NCBI GenBank assembly: GCA_020629635.1 | Contig: JAHDCX010000008.1 | Coordinates: 62,001 to 126,000 of the forward strand | Source: Acidimicrobiales bacterium | Lineage (GTDB): Bacteria; Actinomycetota; Acidimicrobiia; Acidimicrobiales; SHLQ01 | Direction of reading: 5' to 3' | Length of the DNA stretch: 64,000 bases | The notes under the pieces: generated by a model | Database searches by the model: none | What the model was told of the DNA's origin: nothing | Seen by the model: the letters and a program-made list of their open reading frames with translations, nothing else | Shown: one piece after another, positions 53,207-61,196 of the stretch | Layout: every line of letters starts with the position of its first letter | Position numbering within the stretch: the stretch's first letter is position 1 | Program-made: the position numbers and the translations under genes

Positions 53207-54037
53207 CTACTCCAACGGGGGTTCTTCCGTTCCGTCATCGACGTCGATGATCGACTTGGGGAGCTCGACCTGTTCGGGTGGCTCACTCGCCCAGATGAAT
53301 CCGCCGACGCAGAACAGTGTCGCAGCGAGGAACAGCGCCACCGAGACGATGAGCTCACGGGCCCTGTTTGCGAAATGTAGATCCCCGAGCCGGTTCGTGA
53401 TCACGGTGAGTAGGAACGGGGGCAGGACGACGAAGATTCCGAGACCCTGCCAGAAGTAGGTCCGGTCGAGCGTTCGGAGGTCAGTCAGGACGAGAATCGT
53501 CAGTACGTTCGCTGACAGGGCAATCATCGGACTTCGCCAATCGAAATAGTCCTCCCCAGTGAAGCGGCGCGGTGGATTCGCAAGGAGGGAGACGATGTTG
53601 TTTGGCCATTCCTCCCCCTTGCGTCGCTTCACGGACCCGAGTCCCGCCGTCGTTTTGTACAGGCGCGTGAGGTGCTCGTTTGTCAGGTCCGCAACAGCGC
53701 CACCCTCATCACCCTGCCCGTTTGGCGTCGAAGAATCGGGCTCTCGAGCCGACTCATTGTCGGCTTGCACGACAACCGCCGCTTCGGTTTGCTCCGACAT
53801 GACCCCAACGTGTCCGGCGGCCACCGCTTCTCCCATGAGTGTGGCGGCGACCTGTTGATACCTGAGCACAGTTGCGTTGTGCTCTTGCTTCCTTGAGACC
53901 GCGACCAGCAACGAAGCCACGAGGGGGACGCCAATGAACTGAGCGAACAACAACCAGTCAGTAGCCGTGAACTGCCTCACCTGTACGAACGCGCCTTTCA
54001 GCAATCTCAACCCAAGTGCCAGCGCGAGTGCTATCAC
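53207..54037 (-). CDS. Multi-helix membrane protein, unknown
   Basis: The 276-residue protein has about five membrane segments: one at the start (LALALGLRLL), one around LLFAQFIGVPLVASLLVAV, and three in the second half (MIALSANVLTILVLT, GLGIFVVLPPFLLTVITN, LIVSVALFLAATLFCVGG). The cytoplasmic middle (residues 60-150) is charged. The start is uncertain; GTG 54037 opens the frame. It has no recognised family. Cargo of this kind in small integrative elements sometimes protects against phage, but nothing in the sequence proves it. Confidence 0.6.
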   Translation of the reverse strand: MIALALALGLRLLKGAFVQVRQFTATDWLLFAQFIGVPLVASLLVAVSRKQEHNATVLRYQQVAATLMGEAVAAGHVGVMSEQTEAAVVVQADNESAREPDSSTPNGQGDEGGAVADLTNEHLTRLYKTTAGLGSVKRRKGEEWPNNIVSLLANPPRRFTGEDYFDWRSPMIALSANVLTILVLTDLRTLDRTYFWQGLGIFVVLPPFLLTVITNRLGDLHFANRARELIVSVALFLAATLFCVGGFIWASEPPEQVELPKSIIDVDDGTEEPPLE

Positions 54038-54326
54038 AGATGTCTGGCGTTTCTTGAATCGGGTCGGCGCCGTGGTAGCTCTCGGACCGTTGCGCAGGAT
54101 TTACCGCCGCCCAACTCGACTTCGACACAACGCCATCCCATAACCCACATCGCCGAAGGTGCTCCCTGATCACGGCGACAGCTCTGCGGCCGGGTCGGAT
54201 AGCTCAACGTCGGCGAGGTCAGCGTCTGCGCTGGTCGGCATCGGGATGAAGCCCGCACCGGTTGGTGTCGGGCCTTGCGTGGTTTTGGCGGCGGTTGCCT
54301 AGCCACGATGCGTCAGCGTCCACTGT
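54038..54326. other. Intergenic stretch, nothing recognised
   Basis: About 290 bp between the membrane protein gene and the tape-measure remnant contain frames only in antisense or without protein character. It could hold promoters for both flanking genes; none is clear by eye. Confidence 0.35.
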
Positions 54327-54680
54327 GTGGACTTGAAGAAGACGCTAGAGCTAGACGTCTCCGGTGCGTTCGACGAACTCGCCCGACTCACCGCACAGAT
54401 CAACGACCTCACTCGGGTCAAGCCAAAGCTCGACTTCGACACCACCCCGGCCGTCCGCTCCATTGAGCTGGTCAACCGGCGACTCAAGGAAATCAGCGAC
54501 AAGGCCGTCGAGATCACGGCCAACGTCAACGACTCGGAGATCGTCGCCCTTCAGGGCCTGATCGACGATCTCTCGTCGGAGTCGGTCACCATCGACACGA
54601 CCATCGACGACTCGGGCATCCGGTCACTACTTGCCGACCTCGATGGTGGCGTGACCGCCGAGGTGCAGATCGGCGCTCGG
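54327..54680 (+). pseudogene. N-terminal fragment of a phage tape-measure-like protein
   Basis: From GTG 54327 about 115 codons encode LELDVSGAFDELARLTAQIN, then INDLTRVKPKLDFDTT and further alternating helix/strand repeats (EITANVNDSEIVALQG, VTIDTTIDDSGIRSLLAD), as in the N-terminal part of phage tail tape-measure proteins. At about 54675 the pattern breaks off and the frame continues only as antisense of a lipoprotein gene. No other tail gene is nearby, so this is a scar of a phage-derived segment. Confidence 0.55.
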
Positions 54681-54870
54681 CTTCGGTTGTTGTCGTCGAC
54701 TCAGCCACGGTCGTCGTTGTCGCCTCTTCGGCGCGCTCCTCGACAAGCTCAGCCACTTGTGCCTCGAGTTCGGCGACCCGAGCCTCGGCTGCATCCAGTT
54801 CGCTGGAGCTTGCGCCGCCGCACCCGACAGTCAGCACGATTGCCGCCGCCAACATCATCGTCAGTCTCAT
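54680..54870 (-). pseudogene. N-terminal fragment of a lipoprotein with coiled coil
   Basis: The minus frame from ATG 54870 (GGAAGGG upstream) has a signal peptide with lipobox LTVG-C, then a coiled coil (ELDAAEARVAELEAQVAELVEE) and a Thr-rich stretch (TTTTVAESTTTTEAE). Past about 54680 the frame is only the antisense of the tape-measure fragment, so the mature domain is missing. The two truncated genes meet end to end, marking a recombination joint. Confidence 0.55.
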
Positions 54871-54967
54871 TGCGCCCTTCCGCATCGCCCGCCAACGTGC
54901 GCACCGTACCGACACGGACGCACCACGGGCGCGCTGGGCTAGTGGGTCAAACTGCCCAACAACGAGT

Positions 54968-55000
54968 CGAGCCCGCCCCGGCTGATCCGGAGCGGGCTCG
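54968..55000 (-). terminator. Strong hairpin after the small element gene
   Basis: CGAGCCCGC (54968-54976) pairs with GCGGGCTCG (54992-55000), with an inner CCGG/CCGG stem. It lies about 100 bp after the stop of the gene at 55103-55312, in the direction of its transcription. Confidence 0.5.
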
Positions 55001-55102
55001 TGTCGTTGCTTGATGTTGTTCTCGTGCGAAGGGAGTGCGCCTCGCCGGGCCGTCTACGAACCGGACACCGGCGAGGCGTTGTCGCACCCCTTTGCAGTGG
55101 TC

Positions 55103-55312
55103 TCAGACGCTCGCCTCGGCGACGATCTCGGCGACCTGCTCACCAGTCGCACCGGCCTCGAGTGCGGCGGCTGCGGCCTCGTGCAGGCTCGCCTTCATCC
55201 GGGCTAGCAGCGCCTCGGCCATCGGTACCTGCGTCGCTGCCAGTCGAAGGTCTTCGAGGCTGTCGTCGAGCAGCTCGGCGGCTACGGCTTCGTTGTACTC
55301 GGTCGTGTTCAT
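55103..55312 (-). CDS. Small acidic helical protein, unknown
   Basis: The 69-residue protein (LLDDSLEDLRLAATQVPMAE and ARMKASLHEAAAAALEAG) is almost all alpha helix, acidic and Ala/Glu rich. It has a convincing AAGGAG at a good distance before ATG 55312, so it is likely real. There is no known family. It is the last gene before attR. Confidence 0.55.
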   Translation of the reverse strand: MNTTEYNEAVAAELLDDSLEDLRLAATQVPMAEALLARMKASLHEAAAAALEAGATGEQVAEIVAEASV

Positions 55313-55335
55313 TGGGGTGCTCCTTGGGTGGCTTC

Positions 55336-55353
55336 GCTACACATGCGCTACAC
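55336..55353 (+). other. Paired GCTACAC motifs near attR (candidate integrase arm sites)
   Basis: GCTACAC occurs at 55336-55342 and 55347-55353, 11 bp apart, same direction, within a perfect CGCTACACATG tandem. It mirrors the pair at 49779-49796. Confidence 0.5.
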
Positions 55354-55475
55354 ATGCGAAATGAACGAATTAACTATGAGTTAAGCGAAACAAGCGAAGG
55401 AAGTCAAGAGAATCGTTGAAACTGCGAGGGGTGTAGCTTTCGACGTTGAAAACACACGACCCTTGAAACTCAGTC

Positions 55476-55496
55476 CTACCAGTACTCCTCGAAGTG
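55476..55496. repeat. attR, right copy of the 21-bp attachment core
   Basis: Identical to 49700-49720. It encodes the C-terminal HFEEYW and TAG stop of the reductase gene on the minus strand, so integration leaves that gene intact. Confidence 0.9.
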
Positions 55497-57227
55497 CACG
55501 TTGCCGGGCTGGCCGCGTCGGTCGATCGTGAAACCCCGTTCGGTCAAGAGCTGCACGACGCCGACGGGCTCGGGCCATTCGGTGCCATCGGCGCCATCCT
55601 CGGGCAGGCCGATCATCGACGGGTTGCCGCAGAGGAACACGTGGCTCGCGTCAGGGGTGAAACGATGCCCGGTGATCTCGTCGATGTCTCCATCGCGGAT
55701 CAGGTCCTGGAGGTAGCGCTTCGGTACGTCCGGTTCGCGGGTCGGCGCGGGCAGATAGTGGTACTGCGAGAACCGTGACTCGAGTTCACGGTGTTGTTCG
55801 AGATAGCCGAGGTCGGCCCAGTTCCGGACGGTCACGGCCGAGACGATCGGCCCCATGTGGCCCTTGCGAAGCAGCTCGGTGACCATCGCGTTGTGGGGCG
55901 CCTCGCCGGTACCGGTGGAGAGGAACAACACCGTTGACCACGGATCGGTGACGGACGCGAGCGTGTACCGGCCCGCCACCTTCGGACCGAGGTAGATGCG
56001 GTCGCCGGGCTTCTTCAAGGCGAGGCGCGGCGTGAGCGCCGGCGTGTTGTCGTCGGTGGGCGGAACGAGGACGATGTAGAACTCGAGTTCGTTCTCGCCG
56101 GTCCGTCGTGCGAGGTAGCCGTTGTCATCGAAGATCGGATGCGAGATCGAGTAGCTCCGACGGATCAACTTGAACCACCGGTCGTCGAGGTTGTCGTCGA
56201 CGGCTTCGTCGACTCGGGCCTCCCAGAAGCCGAGACCGAGCGAGGCGTATTGTCCGGGCATGTAGGCGGTGTCGCCGGTGTCAGGACGTACACGCAGCAC
56301 CCAGAGGTCCGAGTGGGTCGGCTCGAACATCGTGATCGTGGCGTTGTAGTGCTCATGACGGAGCTCTTCGACCGCACCCTCATGACGGGTGCGCTGTGAG
56401 AGGACCGGCGCTGGCGGAACGTCTGCGCCCGGGAAGCACGCCTCCGCCACCACGTTGCCGGCATTCCAGCCGTGGGCGATCGGAACGGTCGGATCCTCGC
56501 CCGACACACCGAGGAAGATGACTCGACCCGTTGCGACGGCTGCCTCCGAGATCACCGCGCGGGTTGCCTGCGGCTGGCGCCGACTCGACGCAAACACCAC
56601 GTGGTCGAACTCGAGGTCGGGGGTCCGGCGGTCGTCGAAATAGGCGACCGGGAAGCCGCCGACATCGCCGATTTGGTTGGGCACGGCGCGGTACAGAACC
56701 GTGATCTTGCGCTCTCGCTCCAGCCGTCGAAGCATGTGGGCGCCGGCGGGCGAGAGCTTGCCGGGATCCATGCCACCCGCGGCGTACACCACCCGCGCCC
56801 CGTCGTGGGCGGCCGCGGCGACGAGCTCGACTGCGTTGTCGGTGTGGCCGATCACCATGACGTCTTCTTCGAACACCTGGTCGGGGAGCACGTCCACCCG
56901 TACGCGATCGTTGTCCGGAATCGGTATCGGCGCTCGCCACGCCGGGTCGGGTTCGCGGTGGGCAACAAACACGCCCGTCGTTCGGTAGGCGTGGAGCGTG
57001 GTGTTCACGACGAGGGCATCGCCGTGCACGTCGATCGAGGTCACCTGCTCGCCGTAGCCGACGTCGAGCCGGTTCTCCGGCACGAGCTCGGGGAAGGCGA
57101 CATCGTCGCTCGGCTCGATGACCCGGACCAGCTCGATTCCCGAGCGAATCGAACTGATCGCGACCGAGAGACCGGCCGCGGTGCCGCCGATGATCACGAG
57201 GTCGTAGGTACTCGACGCAGCATTCAT
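55476..57227 (-). CDS. Rossmann FAD/NAD domain fused to ferredoxin-NADP reductase-like domain
   Basis: The protein (583 residues) joins two redox modules. The N-terminal 250 or so residues start DLVIIGGTAAGLSVAISSIRSG (dinucleotide fold) with a second nucleotide motif (VMVIGHTDNAVELVAAAAHDG), like thioredoxin-reductase or lycopene-cyclase-type flavoproteins. The C-terminal half is an FNR: RRSYSISHP (FAD), GPKVAGRYTL, LFLSTGTGEAPHNAMV and the terminal EEYW, whose aromatic end stacks on FAD in bacterial FNRs. ATG 57227 has GGAGAAG upstream. Its 3' end is the element's integration site. Electron transfer between NADPH and ferredoxin is likely. Confidence 0.85.
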   Translation of the reverse strand: MNAASSTYDLVIIGGTAAGLSVAISSIRSGIELVRVIEPSDDVAFPELVPENRLDVGYGEQVTSIDVHGDALVVNTTLHAYRTTGVFVAHREPDPAWRAPIPIPDNDRVRVDVLPDQVFEEDVMVIGHTDNAVELVAAAAHDGARVVYAAGGMDPGKLSPAGAHMLRRLERERKITVLYRAVPNQIGDVGGFPVAYFDDRRTPDLEFDHVVFASSRRQPQATRAVISEAAVATGRVIFLGVSGEDPTVPIAHGWNAGNVVAEACFPGADVPPAPVLSQRTRHEGAVEELRHEHYNATITMFEPTHSDLWVLRVRPDTGDTAYMPGQYASLGLGFWEARVDEAVDDNLDDRWFKLIRRSYSISHPIFDDNGYLARRTGENELEFYIVLVPPTDDNTPALTPRLALKKPGDRIYLGPKVAGRYTLASVTDPWSTVLFLSTGTGEAPHNAMVTELLRKGHMGPIVSAVTVRNWADLGYLEQHRELESRFSQYHYLPAPTREPDVPKRYLQDLIRDGDIDEITGHRFTPDASHVFLCGNPSMIGLPEDGADGTEWPEPVGVVQLLTERGFTIDRRGQPGNVHFEEYW

Positions 57228-57276
57228 GGTCTTCTCCGGTCGGCGATACGGCCCTCGAGTCAAGACAAGGGATGCC

Positions 57277-59490
57277 TCACGCCGTCAGTGGCGGTCTCCG
57301 TCGGCTCCACGTCAACGGATCGAGTCTCGGGTGCGGAGTTGCCGCAAAGGCATCGCCTTCGAGCGAGAGATTCGGTGAGTGTGCTGGATCGGACGCGAAG
57401 GCGGCCGACCAGCGTTCGTGAAACCGCGTCGCTTCTGTGACGTATCGGGCGACCTTTTCGGGGTCGTCTTCGGGGCCGCGGCTGAGGCTCTCGTGATGGA
57501 CAAGTTCGGCAGTGGGCGTCCACAGCGTCCGGAGTCCGAGCGTTTCGCGGACCCGAACGCAATAGTCGATGTCGTTGAAGGCGACGCCCAGTTCTGGATC
57601 GAGTCCGCCAACGCGGTTCCAGGCGGCGCGATGGGTGGCGAGGCACGCTCCGGTGACGGCGCCCGCTTCGTGGGTCAGTCGGAGTCGATTGTGATAACCG
57701 TGCCGTCGAGTGGGCTCGTGTAAGTGATGATGTCCTGCAACGCCGCCGAGTCCCAGGATGACGCCTGCATGCTGGATCGTCCGATCGGCGTACATCAGCT
57801 TGGCTCCGACCACTCCCACCCCGTCGCGGACGAGCCACCGCACCATCGCCTTCAGCCATTGGGGATCGATCACTTCGATGTCGTTGTTGAGCAGGACGAT
57901 GACGTCCCCGCCCGACGCGTCGACGGCACGATTGCAGATATCCGAGAAATTGAACGGGCCCGGGCATCGAACGACACGCTGGCCGTCGCGTTCGGCGAAC
58001 TGATCAAGGAACTCGTGTGTGGCTGCCTCGGACGAATCGTTGTCCGCAATGATGACCTCGAGGTCACCGTAATCGGTGGCATGGAGACCAGCGACGCTGA
58101 CGGTGAGCAGGTCTGCTCGGTCTCGAGTCGGGATCACAACCGAGACGGATGGCCAATCGGGAGGGGCGGGCGGCTGCACTTCGTACCCGGTCGGGGCAAC
58201 CTCGCGGACCGACCATGACGGGCCGAGGTGATCGACGAGCACCCGTCGGCCGACCTCACCGATCGCAGGTTTCTCGTCGATCGACAGGGCGGTGGAACCC
58301 GCAGTCTTGCGCCAGGAGTACGTGACGAGCGGAACATGGGCGATGCGATCGAACGGAACGCTCGACGTGACCCGGAGGAGCAGATCCCAGTCCTGTGCGC
58401 CGTCGTACTCGGCTCGGAGTCCGCCGACCTCCTCGACAATGGTGCGCCGGATCGCGGTCAGGTGGGAGAGATAATTCTGTCCGAGCAGCAGTTCGGGATT
58501 CCAGGGCGGTTTGAAGTGCGGAGCCGACCATCGCTCGCCGGTCGACGTTGCCTCGACCTTGTCCTCATCGGTGTACACAACGTCCGCGTCCAGACCGGCC
58601 ACGGCGACGACGGCAAGCGCAAAGGGCTCGAGGAGGTCGTCATGGTCCACGAAGACGATCCATTCGCCGGTCGCCTCAGCGATCGCGCGATTCGTCGCTG
58701 CAGAGATACCGCCGTTCTTCTCGGCCCGGACGATCGAGACCCGTGGATCTTCGCCGGCCTCGTCGAGGACGGCGCGCACCGCAGCGTCAGTCGAGGCGTC
58801 GTCGACGAGGCACAACTCCCAGGCGTCATGGAGCTGGCGGCGCACCGAGTCGATCATCGATCGGAGATGGCCCGGGTCTGGATCGTGAACTCCGGCGACG
58901 ACCGAAATCGTTGGCCAACCCGCAGGCGGACGTATCTCCTCGAGCGTGGCACGCCATGCGTCGGCCATCGGGGGTGTCAGGTCAACGTTCCGGGCCCGCC
59001 AACGCTGGTGTTCGAGTGCGGTCGCCCGGCGGTGCTGTAGGCGCTCGTAGGAGACGGCGAGGTGGGCGCGCACGGCGGCCAGCCCGCCATGAGAAAGCGG
59101 CGTTCGTAGTCCAGCGAGCTCGGCGAACCCGGCGCGGCCGCGCCCAACGCTCGACGCAACGAGATCAACGAGCGACAGGATCGGTCCAGTCGGTCCTGGG
59201 AGGGACTGGAAACTGACGTCCCGAATCGAGGCATCGACGTCGCCGTGAACCTCCACATCGACCCGCCGCGTGTGCACGGGAACGTGAACGATCCGGGACA
59301 CTCCCCAGCGGGTGCGTGGCACGAATCGCTGGACGATGTGCACGGGGGTGTCCTCGTCGGCGAAGAAACGCAAGACGACGGTCGACTCGTCCTCGGGGTC
59401 GTCTCCGTCGAGCTGGATCCGAGCCCGGTACCATCCCGGTTCCGGCGGTCGGGCGATCGTGGTCGACACGGCGTCATCGGTCTGCCGCAC
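57277..59490 (-). CDS. Double GT2 glycosyltransferase
   Basis: The protein (737 residues from GTG 59490; GTG 59469 is an alternative) has an N-terminal beta-rich region of about 100 residues and two GT-A domains. The first has SVVAGVHDPDPGHL, LVDDAST, DHDD and VVYTDEDK. The second has VSVVIPTRDRADLL, IIADNDSSE and LNNDIEVI with GGLDPELGVAFNDIDYC (acceptor site). Each domain could add a sugar to a surface glycan. Both DxD-type sites look intact. The frame upstream of 59490 is antisense to the divergent methyltransferase gene. Confidence 0.87.
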   Translation of the reverse strand: MRQTDDAVSTTIARPPEPGWYRARIQLDGDDPEDESTVVLRFFADEDTPVHIVQRFVPRTRWGVSRIVHVPVHTRRVDVEVHGDVDASIRDVSFQSLPGPTGPILSLVDLVASSVGRGRAGFAELAGLRTPLSHGGLAAVRAHLAVSYERLQHRRATALEHQRWRARNVDLTPPMADAWRATLEEIRPPAGWPTISVVAGVHDPDPGHLRSMIDSVRRQLHDAWELCLVDDASTDAAVRAVLDEAGEDPRVSIVRAEKNGGISAATNRAIAEATGEWIVFVDHDDLLEPFALAVVAVAGLDADVVYTDEDKVEATSTGERWSAPHFKPPWNPELLLGQNYLSHLTAIRRTIVEEVGGLRAEYDGAQDWDLLLRVTSSVPFDRIAHVPLVTYSWRKTAGSTALSIDEKPAIGEVGRRVLVDHLGPSWSVREVAPTGYEVQPPAPPDWPSVSVVIPTRDRADLLTVSVAGLHATDYGDLEVIIADNDSSEAATHEFLDQFAERDGQRVVRCPGPFNFSDICNRAVDASGGDVIVLLNNDIEVIDPQWLKAMVRWLVRDGVGVVGAKLMYADRTIQHAGVILGLGGVAGHHHLHEPTRRHGYHNRLRLTHEAGAVTGACLATHRAAWNRVGGLDPELGVAFNDIDYCVRVRETLGLRTLWTPTAELVHHESLSRGPEDDPEKVARYVTEATRFHERWSAAFASDPAHSPNLSLEGDAFAATPHPRLDPLTWSRRRPPLTA

Positions 59491-59523
59491 GGCGAGAATT
59501 GTAGTTGGTCTAGGTTCGAGGCG

Positions 59524-60264
59524 GTGTTTGACGGCCGATCCGACCGAGACTGGAAGCGCTTCGGAAACGAAGACCCGTACTTTGGGGTGATCAGCGACGA
59601 ACGGTTCCGTTCGGCCAATCTCTCCGCCGAGCGAAAGGCGGAGTTCCACGGATCGGGCCGCGCGGACTTCCGTCGCGTCCTCGACGTGATCGAGCAACAG
59701 TTGGTGCCGAACTTCGTGCCGGCCCGTGCCCTCGACTTCGGGTGTGGCGTCGGCCGAATCCTGATCCCGCTCGCAGAGCTCGCCGAGGTCGCGATTGGCC
59801 TGGACGTCTCCGAGGGCATGTTGGCCGAAGCCCGCAAGAACTGTGCAGACGCAGAACTCGACAACGTCGAGTTCGTTCTCTCCGATGACGAGCTGACCGG
59901 GGTCGCGGGTCAGTTCGACCTGATCCACTCCCAGATCGTGTTCCAGCACATTCCGCCGGCTCGCGGGATGCGGATACTTCGGCGTCTGCTCGATCGGCTC
60001 ACACCCGGAGGGGTTGGCGTTGTCCACGTCACGTACTCGACGACGGCAAGTCGAAGCCGTGTGGCCGGCAAGGGTCTGTTGTCCCGGGTACGACATGCGC
60101 TCGGCGGTCGGCTCGTCGGCTCGCCTCGCATGGAGATGCATGCCTACGACCTCGCAGACGTGCTCGGGGCGCTCAGCGCGATCGGCGTCGAACAGTGCCA
60201 TCTCGAGACCACGAACCACGGCGGAGAACTCGGGGTCGTCCTCTACTTCCTTCGACCCTCGTGA
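59524..60264 (+). CDS. Class I SAM-dependent methyltransferase
   Basis: The 246-residue protein has motif I LDFGCGVGRILIPLA, an acidic residue after strand 2 (GLDVSEGML), motif II/IV (DLIHSQIVFQHIPPARGM) and a C-terminal GELGVVLYFLRP. The substrate is unknown; because it diverges from a glycosyltransferase gene, modification of a glycan or related molecule is possible. GTG 59524 was chosen; longer frames overlap the opposite gene. Confidence 0.85.
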   Translation: MFDGRSDRDWKRFGNEDPYFGVISDERFRSANLSAERKAEFHGSGRADFRRVLDVIEQQLVPNFVPARALDFGCGVGRILIPLAELAEVAIGLDVSEGMLAEARKNCADAELDNVEFVLSDDELTGVAGQFDLIHSQIVFQHIPPARGMRILRRLLDRLTPGGVGVVHVTYSTTASRSRVAGKGLLSRVRHALGGRLVGSPRMEMHAYDLADVLGALSAIGVEQCHLETTNHGGELGVVLYFLRPS

Positions 60265-60346
60265 TGCAGCGTGCAGACGCTCGTTCTTGACGAAGCTTCA
60301 CGATCGTCTTGCAACTCGCTATCAGTGGGTGCCGTAGCGTGAACGA

Positions 60347-61105
60347 ATGAGTCGCAACGTCCTCCTGGCCGCCCTCGCCATCGTCGTCCTCGCCGCAGGG
60401 TGGTTCGCGTTCGAGATCATCGACACCGACGCCCCCGACGCGGTCTCCACGGACGCCGCACTCCAGCAGCTTGCCGACGACGCGGCGGCCGCGGAGGTTG
60501 ACGCTGGGGGGACCTCGGCCGATGCGCCGGCGGCCGGGACGATCGATGCCGTTGGCACCTGGGTGGTCGACGACGAGTTCGGCGACTTCGGATTCTCCAA
60601 CGCGAGCGGCAGCTTCGCGGGCTTCCGGGTAGGCAAGACGTTCTTCGCTGGAGGGGGAGCGACGGCGGTCGGGCGATCGGGTGGCGTCACCGGAGAACTC
60701 GTGATCGAAAACGGCGCGCTCACCAGCGGAGAGATCGTTGTCGACATGACCGAGATGCGGTCGGACGAACGGGCTCGCGAGAGCGTCATCAACGACGTGA
60801 TGAACGTCGCCGAGCACCCGACGGGCACCTTCGTCGTCGCCGGACCCGTTTCTCTCGACACCACGGCGCTCACCGCTGGCGAAACGGTCTCGGTGGCAGT
60901 CGATGGTCAGCTCACCATCTCTGGCGTCACTCAAGACGTCACCGTTCCGATCGAAGCGACCATCGTGGACGGCGGACGTGGGGTCGTCGTGGGGTCGACT
61001 GAGCTGGTGTGGGCCGACTACGGCGTCGAAACGCCGGAGTCGAGCGTGGCCAGCGTCGCCGACGACGGGGTGCTCGAGTTTCAACTCGTCGTGCGGACCC
61101 CGTAG
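60347..61105 (+). CDS. YceI family protein, membrane-anchored or secreted
   Basis: The 252-residue protein has an N-terminal membrane/signal helix (VLLAALAIVVLAAGWFAF), an Asp/Ala linker, and a lipocalin-like YceI domain: GTWVVDDEFGDFGFSNASGSFAGFRVGKTFF, ALTSGEIVVDMTEMRSDERARE, VAEHPTGTFV and LTISGVTQDVTVPIEATIV. YceI proteins bind polyisoprenoid or amphiphilic lipids. It has no signal peptidase II Cys. It is a single gene in front of the exporter operon. Confidence 0.88.
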   Translation: MSRNVLLAALAIVVLAAGWFAFEIIDTDAPDAVSTDAALQQLADDAAAAEVDAGGTSADAPAAGTIDAVGTWVVDDEFGDFGFSNASGSFAGFRVGKTFFAGGGATAVGRSGGVTGELVIENGALTSGEIVVDMTEMRSDERARESVINDVMNVAEHPTGTFVVAGPVSLDTTALTAGETVSVAVDGQLTISGVTQDVTVPIEATIVDGGRGVVVGSTELVWADYGVETPESSVASVADDGVLEFQLVVRTP

Positions 61106-61122
61106 CGACTCGTCATCAGCAC

Positions 61123-61142
61123 TACTCCCTCGGGAGTAGTTC
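61123..61142. promoter_or_regulatory. Perfect inverted repeat, candidate operator of the ABC operon
   Basis: ACTACTCCC-TC-GGGAGTAGT is a 9-bp-arm inverted repeat 55 bp upstream of the ABC ATPase start and 18 bp after the YceI stop. A dimeric response regulator partner of the histidine kinase at 63115 could bind it. It could also serve as a terminator of the YceI gene, though it has no U-run. Confidence 0.5.
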
Positions 61143-61196
61143 GAAAGCCTCCCGGTGTGGGACGACCCGAAACGGGTCTTTCCGCACGATGGGAGC

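Larger units (their letters stand above)
49700..55496. mobile_element. Integrated genetic element of about 5.8 kb
   Basis: A perfect 21-bp direct repeat flanks 49700-55496. The right copy encodes the last six residues (HFEEYW) and TAG stop of the reductase gene at 55476-57227; the left copy is the displaced duplicate. Between them are an integrase next to the left end, a coupled unknown gene, an excisionase, a Toprim-like gene, two membrane-protein genes, broken phage-like remnants and a small helical protein. No transfer, replication or capsid genes are seen, so it is an integrative element that depends on others or is degraded. Its removal would place the CoxG gene next to the reductase gene. 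Confidence 0.88.
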
